DNA of 64,000 nt from Caenorhabditis elegans (Eukaryota; Nematoda; Chromadorea; Rhabditida; Rhabditidae), in contig NC_003281.10 of assembly GCF_000002985.6 (NCBI RefSeq), positions 186,001 through 250,000 of the forward strand. Reading direction: 5' to 3'. The notes under the pieces are model-generated. The model was not told the DNA's origin and searched no databases. It saw only the letters and a program-made list of their open reading frames with translations. Within the stretch, counting starts at the first letter, position 1. Every line of letters starts with the position of its first letter. The translations under genes were made by a program, and so were the position numbers. Below are positions 44,435 through 55,800 of this stretch, piece after piece.

Positions 44435-47400
44435 ATGAAGACATTCATTGTCATTGCTGTGCTTCTTGCCACCACCATCCCGTCTGCCACGTCATCTATC
44501 CGTCGTTTCATTGTCAAAAATGAGGTTTTCATGGGCAGACAGGTCCCCGAATTTTGCATGGACTACTTTGAGAGCTCGTCTGGTGAGAGAAAATAAGGTT
44601 TTTAGATAGAAAATTAAATTCTGAGCTGATTTGCAGTTGAAAATTTTTTGATAGCTCAATTCTCCGCGGAGATATAGCGGTTTTAAGTTTGAGCGGCAAG
44701 GCAGTGTGGGAGGGGGAGAGACGCAGAGCGCGCGCCGCGCCTGCGTCTCCCCCTAGCCCACACTCTGTAGCACCACTAATTTGAAAGTGGTTTATCTCGG
44801 CGGGGGTGAGAGCTATCAAAATTTTGAAAATTGAGGAAATATAGGAAATTTCAAGGGCTACAGTTTTTTAGTTGAGAACTTTTTATAGCTCTTGTGGTTT
44901 TTAAGATAAATTCAAAAATTGTTTCGAATAAGTGTTTGAACTTCTTAATGAGTAATAACTAACTTTTGACTGATCAGAGACATGTACTCCGTAACTTTTA
45001 TGACCAAAAAAACTACAATTAATATGTCATTATGTAACCCCGTAAATTTAAAATTTTATACTTGTAAAAAAAACCGAAAAACAAAAAAAATGTGATCGGA
45101 AGAAACTTTTTGGAATATTGAGTCACAGGGCAAAATTTTATCAAAAAAAGTGAATTTTTGCAGAAAAGGTTCTCACAATTATGTGAACTTTTCTGGAAGT
45201 TGAAAGTGAAAATTTGGAAATTTTGCGTTTTTCGGGTGAAGTAGGAGAGTTAGAAAAAATTTGTTAACTGAAGAATTATAGAAAATTTCAAGGTCTATAT
45301 TTTGTTAGTTGACAATTTTTTGATAGCTCTCGGCTCCGCGGAGATATAAGGGTTTGAAGTTGAGGGTGAGAGAGTGTAGGGAGATTGGAGACGCAGGCGG
45401 CGAGAGTACTCTGCGTCTCTCCCCTTCCCACACTGTCTTGCCGCAGAGCAGTGCTGTAAAACTGCAAAAATGTTAGAAATTAGAATTTTTGCTTTTAAAT
45501 GTGTAGTTTTTAGCAACTTTTAACAAATTTTACTGAATGAAGAAAAATTGATTTTTTTAAACTTTTCATTTTATCTCTATAACCAAAAAAGCTATCAAAA
45601 AACTGTAAACTATAAAAATGTAGTCCGTAAAATTTTCTATATTTTGCTTGTCTGCAAAATTTTGATAGATCTCACCATAGCGGAGCTACAGTAGTTTTAA
45701 GTCACCTGCACCAAACAACCCCAGGCGTTCTGAGTCTTATAACTTTGCGGGGAGGCAAGCTAAAAATTAGTTACTAACTGACAAAATGTTTCAAATTAAA
45801 TTTTCTATTAAATACTTTTTACAAATTTTAAATATTCCAATTTTGAAAAAAGTTATGGCAAAAATGAGAAAAAATAATTTTTTTGGAAAAATTAAATTTT
45901 AAAAATTTTTGCATTTTTTAATTTTTCTCAAAAACCAAAAATGCTATCAAAAAGTTTTCAACTAACAAAATGATCGAAATCACATTTTCTAACGGATTTC
46001 CCTTAAAACTAAGGAAAAATCGAACTTTCAGCCAAGCTAAAGACTGAAAATATCAACCGCGAGCTGATCAGCAACGCCCTTGACAACGAGAACGACTGGC
46101 AGAAACAGGAGCAAAATTTCGTGAGTTTTAGAGGGAAATTGTGCTTAAAAATAGGAATTTGTACCTAAAACTAGACATGTTTGAGTTGGGAAAGTTTTGA
46201 GAATTTTTGAAAAAAAAATTTTTTTTTTCAAAATATCATAACTTTGCCAATTTTCAACCATTTAAAATTTTTAACTTAAAATTTAGCCTAAAACACACTC
46301 TTTTACCTTAACATGTTTATGTTCCAGATCCTACAAGCCACCATCCAAGAGCTGGCTCTGAAAAAGTACGCCGACCACATCTGTGATGCCTCCGAGTTCG
46401 CACCGACCATTCTATCCGCTGATTATCAGTACACTTGTGTCGAGGTGTGTGGATTGTGGTTAAAATTGATAGGAAATTTAATTTAGAGTAGTTTTAGCTT
46501 TTTGAGTGGCGAAAAATTTGGATTTTGAAAGAAATAGCGAGGATTTCAAGTTTTTTGGCTGAAAATCTAGAAATCTGAAATTCCAGAGCTCATTTTTCAG
46601 AATTTCATGAAATTTCTGTCATTTTCGATTTCAGCACAGTGAGAGCTTTCATTTGACCCCCATATCGACTAGGTTCCGGTGATTTTGAAGCTTTTCTGAA
46701 ATTTTTCGGGTCTCGCCGCGAAAATTGCTCAGGTTACTGTAGCCACGCGTGCTGCAAGCGGAAAATTACAAATTTTGAGTTCTGCACATTAAGAGCTTTC
46801 ATTTGACCCCCATATCGACTAGTTTCCGGCGATTTTGAAAATTTCTGGGTCTCGCCGCGAAAATTGCCCAGGTTACTGTAGCTTAAAGGAGCGTAACACG
46901 AAAATTAACGGAATATAGGCAATACGGGGGTCAAATGAAAGCTCTTGACACAGGCAAAGCGGAAAGTGCCCAAAACGGTCCGTTCACGGACCGGGAACGG
47001 CTCAAATTTAAGAACAGTTCACGGTTCGATTCCCGGTCCGTCAACGGACCGTAATTGAACCGTAAGGAGACTAAAAAATGGGAAAATTTTTTTCACCCTC
47101 CAGCTGCCCCCTTTTTCTTTCCCAATGCTCCACCGAGCTCCGGTCTTGCTCCAGACCGTCTTCCGGTGATCCTTCGTTGTACCAATTCTATCTGCCTCAG
47201 CCGGGGTTGAACTTGTCCACTGCCTGTCGATTGATTACTGGCCCATCACCTTACCGTTTGGCCGTTCGCGCACGCGAGGAAAATCAATAGACTTCGCATA
47301 AATAGCGATCAGCTCGCGCTCGCGCATTTTCTTCTGGTTTTCACGTCTTACACCAACTTTTTCGATTGTATTTTCAGTAGTTTCTGATTCTCCATCTTGC

Positions 47401-49033
47401 CGTTGGACTTATATGAAAGCGAACGATAACAATTGACAGTTTCGTGAAGTTCAGAACTTATTTCGCATATTTCTCAACATCTACCTATGTATACGTGCTC
47501 CATCTACTTGTAATACAGAAATGGCACTTACCATATTTCCTCTATTAGTCTTGCACGCAAGACTAATTTTCGATTGGACCGTAGGGTTGCAAGACAAATA
47601 GAGGAAATAAGGTATATGCGTTCTACTTGAATGATACCTTAATTTCTTAAAATACACACGGAACAGAAAGAATGATTCCAGAATGTATTGTTAGTAAAAT
47701 ATTTTATGATATTTCAAAAAATGCTCCTGTTGCTCAGCTGAAGAAGACCAGCAGAGAGAGTGAACGTTGCGTATACACAGTATCTACCCAATTGTGGCAT
47801 TTCATCTTTTTTATTGATATGTTTATAGGATTACATTAATATAACCTCTTTTACACACAATGTCATGCTTAATACATGCCTCAGTTAGATCGCATGCGAT
47901 TACGGGCCGCGTACGGACCAGTTGGACGGATGATAGACAAAATGGTTGCCCAGAGGATTTTTTTTTTCATGAAAATTGAGTTTTTGAAGTACCTACAATG
48001 CTATTTGGTTCATTGTAGCCAGTTGGCTAATTTTTTGCCTGATTCAAGGTTTAGTTTTAAAAAGTGCAGTTTTGCCGACCGGGACGGTTAATTTACGGAC
48101 CATCTACGGACCGGCTACGGCCAAACTACGGATGATCACCAAAACGGAGGATAATACGAAAAAATTGTTCATGAAAATGGAGTTTTTGAAGTGCCTACAC
48201 TCTCCTTTGGCTAATTTGAGCACTTTTTCCGTGCTAGAACCTGAAATTTTCAAAAACAAAAATTTGGTGCCCGGGACGGTTCATTTACGGTCCGTCTACG
48301 GGCCGTCGACGGACCGTCTACGGACCGGAAACGGCCCAACTACGGCTCAAGAGCCATCTCGGTCGGTAAATGTGGTTTTTGCTCTGAATAATGCATTTAA
48401 CGACGTAAAAATGCTTGAATTAGCCAACTGGTATCATAGGTATTTTAAAAAATTCGTTTTCTTAAAATCCATTTTTTCCTCTTAATGGCCATTTTTTACA
48501 TTCCCCGTAGTTTGCCCGTAATTGGTCCGTCCCGCTTTTCATATCCGTAGTTCGCACGTTAATGGTCCGTTCCCGGTCCAAGATCCGTAAACGGACCGTA
48601 CCCGCTTTGCCTGTGTGACGAGCTTAAGACAAAATATTACGACTTTTTGTCAAATTTCGGGTCTCGAAGCGAAAATATCGAAAACTTTGGATTTTTTTTT
48701 GGGTTTTTCCAGATCTGTCAGAGCTGCATGCCGGGAAGTGCCCCAATCTGCTTCCAACGCAACCCCCGCTTCACGTAAGTCCTAAAAAAGCGGGAAATTC
48801 GAATTTTTGGCTAAAAAATCAGAGTTCTGGCCTATTTTTCTCGATATTCAGTCAATTTTCCACGGTTTTTTAGATTTCCCCTCGTTTTTAGACTTTTTCT
48901 CAACTCATTAAGCTTCAGAGGCCTCGCCCAAGTCTGCCTTTGCACCTACAATCTGGAAAATCCCATCGACAACGCCGCCTTCTCACTTCGCCACGAAAAA
49001 CGTGTGTTCAGCCGCAAAATCCGCCGTACCTGA
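44435..49033 (+). CDS. Small secreted cysteine-rich protein of unknown function
   Basis: Five exons (44435-44582, 46032-46120, 46328-46444, 48713-48774, 48919-49033) join in phase to 176 residues. The N-terminus MKTFIVIAVLLATTIPSATS is a clear signal peptide, with cleavage probably near residue 20. The mature part has eight cysteines (41, 98, 116, 120, 123, 131, 145, 147) in the pattern C-x56-C-x17-C-x3-C-x2-C-x7-C-x13-C-x-C, suggesting four disulfides. No transmembrane segment and no enzyme motif are seen. The C-terminal 25 residues are basic (EKRVFSRKIRRT). It does not fit saposin or ShK spacing, and I do not recognise the family. An in-frame ATG nine codons upstream (44408) is possible, but the TTTTCCAG at 44428 favours 44435. 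Introns 1 and 3 are large and repeat-filled. Confidence 0.88.
44598..45830. repeat. Palindromic elements, copies 9 to 11 (intron 1 of the secreted-protein gene)
   Basis: Copy 9 at about 44598-44870 keeps both arms (CTCCGCGGAGATATAGCGG; GCGTCTCCCCC). Copy 10 at about 45275-45500 keeps AGAGAGTGTAGGGAG and GCGTCTCTCCCC but has a shortened right arm. Copy 11 at 45625-45820 keeps only the ends (TTTGATAGATCTCACCATAG; CTTTGCGGGGAGGCAAGCTA) with the centre lost. They form a decay series. Confidence 0.8.
46630..46945. repeat. GAGAGCTTTCATTTGACCCCC repeats (intron 3 of the secreted-protein gene)
   Basis: Two direct copies of AGAGCTTTCATTTGACCCCC near 46640 and 46790 and one inverted copy (GGGGTCAAATGAAAGCTCTT) at 46926-46945, with GGGTCTCGCCGCGAAAATTG in each. 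A further GTCTCGAAGCGAAAAT piece lies at 48661, so the 46950 element was inserted inside this repeat. Confidence 0.8.
46950..48617. mobile_element. 1.67-kb element with CACAGGCAAAGCGG inverted ends and ACGGACCG-rich interior
   Basis: The left end CACAGGCAAAGCGG and the right end CCGCTTTGCCTGTG are exact inverted repeats. Subterminal regions on both sides are packed with ACGGACCG, CGGTCCGT and ACGGCCCAACTACGG motifs. The central part (47290-47870) is different sequence with a nested inverted repeat. No transposase frame longer than ~140 codons is seen; the 137-codon frame at 48072 is repeat-derived. No clean target duplication was found. A non-autonomous transposon is the best reading. Confidence 0.75.
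47532..47618. repeat. Inverted repeat TATTTCCTCTATTAGTCTTGCA
   Basis: Left arm ACCATATTTCCTCTATTAGT plus CTTGCACG; right arm TTGCAAGACAAATAGAGGAA plus ATAAGGTAT; ~40-nt centre. A small hairpin element nested in the 46950 element. Confidence 0.78.
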
Positions 49034-49849
49034 TGACCCCCGAATTGATATTTTATGTGCTTTTTCATTGAATAAACTGCAATTTGTTGGATTTTCAAGG
49101 CTTTTTCAGCTGAAAATTCAATTTTCGGCTCATTGTGCATTTTTGCGTCATGGTGTTTGTTTGAAAATATGGGTTTGTCCAGGTTTTTCCCAATTTTTAT
49201 AACATTTTAGCATTATTTTCGATGATTTTTCAGATTTTTCAGCTAATTTCAGATTTTTTCAGATATTTTCTGTATTTTCAGACGGTTTTCCAAGAAATTT
49301 CACTTGAAGCCCAGCGAGAGAGCGTGCAAAACGAGGAGAGTGCGCGCGCCAGAGGACGAAAACTGTGCATTTGTGCGTGGCGGTGTTTGCGGACTCACTG
49401 CTCATTTCCCAGAATTTCTCATCAATTTTACACTATTTTCGATGGATTTTCGACGTTTTTTCCCAAAAAATACACGTTTTTCGTGTTAAAACGTGGAAAA
49501 ACGTGTTCCGCGCCTTTAATTTGCCACGGGGCACACGGAATTTCGGAGATTTGGCAGTTTTTTGGCGGAAAACACCGATTTGTTCGGCGGGACAATTTTG
49601 TTTTCTTAGATTTTCAGCGTTTTTTACTGATTTTTTTGCTTTTTCAGTGGTTTTCTGCTATTAAAACTGTCAAAATCGAGTTTTTCATGCCTTAAAACCC
49701 CCGGAAACCCTACATTTTAGGCCAAAATTCATTTTTTCGCGGAATTTAATCGTTTTTAGGCTCAAAAAATCGATTTTCTTCTCGTTTTCGTGCTCTTTTC
49801 ACGTTTCCTCACCGACTTTCACCTCAAAAATCCAAATTTTCAGGTAAAA
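49034..49849 (+). promoter_or_regulatory. Intergenic region upstream of hpo-29
   Basis: 816 nt between the secreted-protein stop and the hpo-29 ATG. A GC-richer island at 49305-49400 (AGCGAGAGAGCGTGCAAAAC, GAGTGCGCGCGCCAGAGG) looks like a promoter. The AT-rich sequence after it carries ordinary T-tracts. TTTTCAGGTAAAAATG places an acceptor 6 nt before the start codon. The 157-codon frame at 49222-49695 has no family signature and is rejected as a gene. Confidence 0.5.
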
Positions 49850-52800
49850 ATGCCGACACCACCAGGACAATCGAGCAGCCAGCCGTTGCCAGCCAAAGAG
49901 CTCGGTTATTTCAAGAAAATCGTGGTATTTAACTCGAATTTTGCTGAAAAAACCGAAAAATCACTCAATTTTTGCAGAAAAGCTACGAGCAGAAGCAGTA
50001 CAAAGCGGGTTTGAAGTTTGCGCAGAAGATTTTGACGAGTCCCGGCTTTGCCGAGCATGGAGGTACTGCTGGACCGGAAAATCTGAAAAAATGATGCGAA
50101 AAACTGGATTTTCACGGGTTTTTGAGTGGAAATTCGGTTTTTCAGCTAAAAATTCGAGTAAAATCGCCATTTTATGCAAATTTTATCCGGAAAAACTCAT
50201 TTTCCAGCCAAATTACAGGAGAAACCCCCGAAAATTAAGAATTTCGCCAGATTTTTGTGAAATCGGGTGCAAAATATCCCAAAAATTTGATTTTGAGCCG
50301 ATTTTTCAATAATTTTGACTCAAAATTTGAATTTCTATGAATTTTGGACCGTTTTTCCAGATTTTTCGCAAAAATAACGAATTTTGACGCGAAATTTGTC
50401 CAAAAACCTGGTTTTTAACCGATTTTCGCCGAATTTGGACCATTTTTCCCATAAAAATCTCAATTTTCTCAAAGAAACGCTGGCAATGAAGGGATTAATT
50501 CTAAATTGCATGGGAAATTCGATGTTTCTGTTAAAAATCGAATTTCTTAGCGAAAACGGCTGAATTTCGGTGGAAAACATTCGAAAAATGGTGATTTCGG
50601 CACAAAATTTACTTGAAAAATGAATTTTGAACCGATTTTTCTACATTTTTGACTCAAAAATTGGATTTTTGGCCCGAAATGTACTTAAAAAAATGAATTT
50701 TGAGCCTATTTTGGCCGATTTTGGACCGTTTTTTCCTAATTTTGAGCTATTTTTGGCCCAAAATGTACTTACAAAATCGATTTTAACCGATTTTCGCGGA
50801 ATTCGGACCATTTTCCCCAGATTTTTCACAAAAAAATCTCAAAAAAATTGGATTTTTCCGCACAAAATTAATTAAAAAATGAATTTTGGCCCATTTTTCC
50901 TCATTTTTGACTCAAAAAATTGGTTTTTCGCACGAAATTAACTTTAAAAATTGGGTTTTAATCGATTTTCGCCGGGTTTTGACCCATTTTTCTTCATTTT
51001 AGACCCGAAAAATCGGTTTTTGTCATAAAATTCACCTAAAAAAATGAATTTAAATCGATTTTCGCCAAATTTGGACCATTTTTCCAGATTTTTCGAAAAA
51101 AAAATCTCGAAAAATTGGATTTTTTCGGCACAAAATTAATTCAAAAAATGATTTTTTGCCCATTTTTCCTCATTTTTTGACTTAAAAATTGGTTTTTGGC
51201 ACAAAATTCACTATAAAAATTGATTTTTAACCGATTTTCGCCAAATTTTGACCAATTTTCGTGATTTTTACCCCCCAATTTCGCCCATTTTTCTTGCAGA
51301 AACGCTCGCAATGAAGGGTTTAATCCTAAATTGCATGGGAAATTCGATTTTTCTGTTAAAAATATCAAAATATACTGTGGGAAAATCGAATTTCTCAGCG
51401 AAAATGACCGGATTTCAGTGGAAAACATTCGAAAAAAATGAATTTTAAACCGGTTTTTGCCAATTTTGGATCGGTTTTTCTTCTTTTTGGCCCCAAAAAA
51501 TTGGCTTTTGGCACAAAATTCCCGTAAAAAATGAATTTAAATCGATTTTCGCCAAATTTAGACCATTTTTCCAGATTTTTCACAAAAAGTCTCAGGAAAT
51601 TGTTTTTTTGCCCAAAATTTACTTACAAAATCGATTTTAACCGTTTTTTGCCAATTTTGGACCGATTTTTCTTCATTTTTTATCCAAAAAATTGGATTTT
51701 CACCGATTTTCGTCAATTTTTACTCCAATTTCACTCATTTTTCTTGCAGAAACGCTCGCAATGAAGGGTTTAATCCTAAATTGTATGGGAAAACTTCAAG
51801 AAGCTCAAGATTGTGTTCGTCGTGGACTTGTATCGGATCTCCGTTCATATGTCTGCTGGCACGTATTTGGACTAATTCAAAAGACTGAAAAGAAGTACGA
51901 TGAGGCAATTAAGGCCTACAAACGGGCCTTGATGCTGGAAAAGGACAATTTGCAGATTTTGAGAGATTTGAGTCTTTTGCAGATTCATATTCGTGATTAT
52001 GACGGATATTTGGTAGGTTTTTTTGATCGAAAAAATGACGAAAAACGGTTGATTTTGAGCTAAAATCTGGAAAATTCGCTGATTTTTGCTTTTTTTTAAG
52101 TGAAAATTCCATAAAAATTGTGGAATTTTGGCCAAAAACCAGGATGTTAGCACGTTTTCCGTGAAAATTCCATTCGAATTGATCAATTTCGGCTGAAAAA
52201 CGAGAAAATTGACAGATTGATTGCACTTGTCTCTGTAAATTCCACACAAAACCCGTGTTTTGGGCGTTTTTGTAGTCAAAATTGACGAATTTTGACCCAA
52301 AAATCAGGAAATCGGCATATTTTGCCGAATTTTGACTGAAAAATTGGGAAATTTCACACAAAACTCAAGTTTTGGACAGTTTTAACCGGAAATTTCAAAA
52401 ATTGATGATTTTTGTCTACAAAAACTGTTAAATTTACCTAATTTTGGTGCTGTTGAGTGAAAATTTCATCCAAAACCCAATTTTGAACACTTTTGGAGAA
52501 AATGCCTTGGAAATAGTCGAATTTTGACTGAAAAGCTGACAAATTAAAGGTTTTGGCACATTTTGAGTGAAAATCGACGAATTTTGAGCCAAAAACAGGA
52601 AAATTGACCGATTTCGGTGTTAGAGAAAATGCCTTGAAAAATGTCGAATTTTGACTGAAAAGCTGACAAATTTACTAATTTTGCGGTTTTTTGTGGGAAA
52701 ATTCCATTGAAAACGGCTAAATTTGACCCAAAATTCGAGTTTTGGGCTTTTTTTTTGGTGAAAATTTATGAATTTTGGCCAAAACTTTGGGAATTTAAAT

Positions 52801-55800
52801 GATTTCGGGGCTTTTTCTGTGAAAATTCCATTGGAAATACGATTTTTGGCCAAAAAATGGAAAATTTAACCCAAACTATGTGAATTTTCTTCAAAATCGC
52901 CAAAAATTGTTTAAATCTGCCCAATTTCGGTGATTTTTTGCCAATTTTTCTCTTAAAAACTGGAATTTAAGCCAAAAATCGGGCCTGGGAAGCCTAAAAA
53001 GCTCAGAATTTCGGTTTTTTTCACAGTTTTTTCGATAAAAATTGCATTTTTACCCGAAAAACGGGATTTTTCATCTAAAAATTCGCATTTTTTTTCAGTC
53101 ATCAAAATACGAACTTCTACAATTGCGTCAAACTCAACGTGTATCATGGTTGGGTTATATTGTTGCTCATCATTTGCTCAAAGAGCACAATTTGGCGCTT
53201 GGAATTATGGCTGAATATATCAAGAATAATACGGTAAATTTGGAAATTTAGCTGAAAATCAAGGAAATTTGGCTGAAAATCGAGAATTTTAGCTGAAAAT
53301 TGAAGAAATTTGGCTGAAAATCGAGAATTTTGGCTAAAAATCAAGGAAATTTGGCTCAAAATTGAGGAATTTGACTGAAAATTGATAAATTTTGGCTGAA
53401 AATTGACGAAATTCGGCTTAAAATTGACTTAATTCAGCTAAAAATCGAGAAATGTGGCTGAAAATCGAGAATTTCAGCTGAAAATCGAGAAATTTGGCTG
53501 AAAATCGAGAATTTTAGCTGAAAATCGAGAAATTTGGCTGAAAATCGAGAAATTTGGCTGAAAAATGATTAAATTTAGCTGGAAATTGAAGAAATTTGGC
53601 TGAAAATTGAGGAATTTGACTGAAAATTGATAAATTTTGGCTGAAAATTAAAGAAATTCGGCTGAAAAATGATTAAATTTAGCTGGAAATTGAAGAAATT
53701 TGGCTGAAAATTGATAAATTTTGGCTGAAAATTGACGAAATTCAGCTAAAAATCGAGAAATTTGGCTGAAAAATGATTAAATTTAGCTGAAAATTGAAGA
53801 AATTTGGCTAAAAATCGAGAAATTTGGCTAAAAATCGAGAAAATTTGAAATTTTCTCGTTAAAAATTTGAATTTCCCGGTGAAAAAATGCCGAAAACCCG
53901 GTTTTTTTTTTTCGTTCAAAATAGGAAAAAAATATGAAATTTTCAGCAATTTTCGAGCTTTTTCCCCCCGAAAATTGATGATTTTCGGGAAATTTCACAG
54001 ATTTTCCCCGTGTTTAATCATAAAAAATCGATTTTTTCCATCGAAAAATTCGGATTTCCCTCGAAATTTGAATATTGGATGATTTTTCAGCAAAAAATGC
54101 CGTTTTTGGACCAATTTTTCATGTTTTCCACTTGAAAATATCAATTTTCGATTAATTTTTCCTTAAAAAACGTGATATTTGACATTAAAAATGTAATTTT
54201 TCTCAGGTTTTCCACTAAAAAAGATGAGTTTCCCTCAGAAAATGTACAATTTCAGGATTTTTCAGTCGAAAATGTGAATTTTTCCCTGAAAAACGTGTTA
54301 TTCCACCGGAAAATTCCATTTTTCTTAGATAAAACATGATTTTCCACCTGAAATTACCATTTTTCCCAGACTTTTCACTAAAAAAAGATGAGTTTCCCTC
54401 AGAAAATGTACAATTTCAGGATTTTTCGGCCAAAAATGCCAATTTTAGACCAATTTTTCACACTGAAAAACGCGTTTTTCCACCTGAAAATGCCAATTTT
54501 CGACCAATTTTTCCTTAAAAAACGTGTTTTGCCACCTAAAAATCTCTAAAAATCGCCATTTTTCAGCCATCCGGATACGATTTCGAGTTCTCCGAGCTGA
54601 TTCTCTACCAAAATCTGATAATGCGTGAAGCCGGTCTACCAGACGTTGCTCTTCAGAAATTGGAAGAAAATTCCACACATATCGTTGATAAAGTCGCCTA
54701 TATGGAGACTCGTGCCAATCTTTTAATGGATTTAGAACAACCGAAACAAGCGGAAAATGTGTGGAGAGCACTTATTGAACGGAATCCTGATAGTTTGGAG
54801 TATTACGATATGTTGGAGAAGTGTATGGGCATTAAGGGTAAGGAAAATGCGCGGAATTCGCCCCGAAAAAATGGTGAAAATTGATGAAAAACGACCTAAA
54901 ATTGATGAAAATCGACTAAATCCCTCGATTTTGACCATATTTCAAGTGAAAAATGATCAAAATTGAGAAAAATTTGCGGAAACTCGGAGAATTTCGCAAA
55001 AATTTTGAAAAAGCGATGAAAAAATGGTGAAAATCGCAGGATTTTGACCTAAAAATTGAGGAAAATCGATGGAAAAATTGGAAAATAGTTCGATTCTGAC
55101 AAAAATCTATGAAATTCGTGTTTTTTGACATTAAAACTTTAAAATTTCGATTAAAACTCTTCAAAAATGCGGATTTTGACTGGAAAGTTTCGATAATTCG
55201 ATAGAAAATTGACTAATTTAGGCTTTAAAATCTCAAACATTCGAGTTTTTCACCTAAAAACTTTGAAAAATTGCTGAAAATCTCTTGATAAGGAAAATGC
55301 GCGGAATTCGCCGGAAAAAATGGTGAAAATCGTCCCTGAAAACCACCTAAAATTGATGAAAAACGACCTAAAATTCTGAAAAATCATCGATTTTGACCAT
55401 ATTTCAAGTGAAAAATGGGGTCGAAATTGAGGAAAATCAGCCAAAACTCGGTGAATTTCAGGGAAATTATGAAAATCGCTGAATAATCAAAGAATTTTAT
55501 GTTTTTTGACATGAAAATCTTGAAATTTCGATCAAAACTCCTCAAAAATTCGAAAAAAAATACGGAAATTCGATAGAAGCGGCTTTTTTCTGTGTTTTTT
55601 CACCTAAAACTTTGAAAATTTCGCTGAAACGGCTGAAAATTCTGAAAAATTGCCGAAATTTTAGTGGAATTTGTCTGAAAATTGCAGAAAATCATTTGAT
55701 TTTCATATAATCCCAAGTTTTATCCGAATTTTCTGCGGAAAATGTAAAAAATGTGTCAATTTTATCTGAAAACCCCACAATTTCGACACTGGAAATCTGA

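Noticed and set aside
47022..47034. GGTTCGATTCC resembling a tRNA T-loop
   Set aside because: The flanking bases do not form the T stem or an acceptor stem, and the sequence belongs to the ACGGACCG repeat of the 46950 element.
49222..49695. 157-codon plus-strand frame upstream of hpo-29
   Set aside because: Phe/Ile-rich translation of T-rich spacer with no family signature; overlapping frames of similar length exist in the same stretch.
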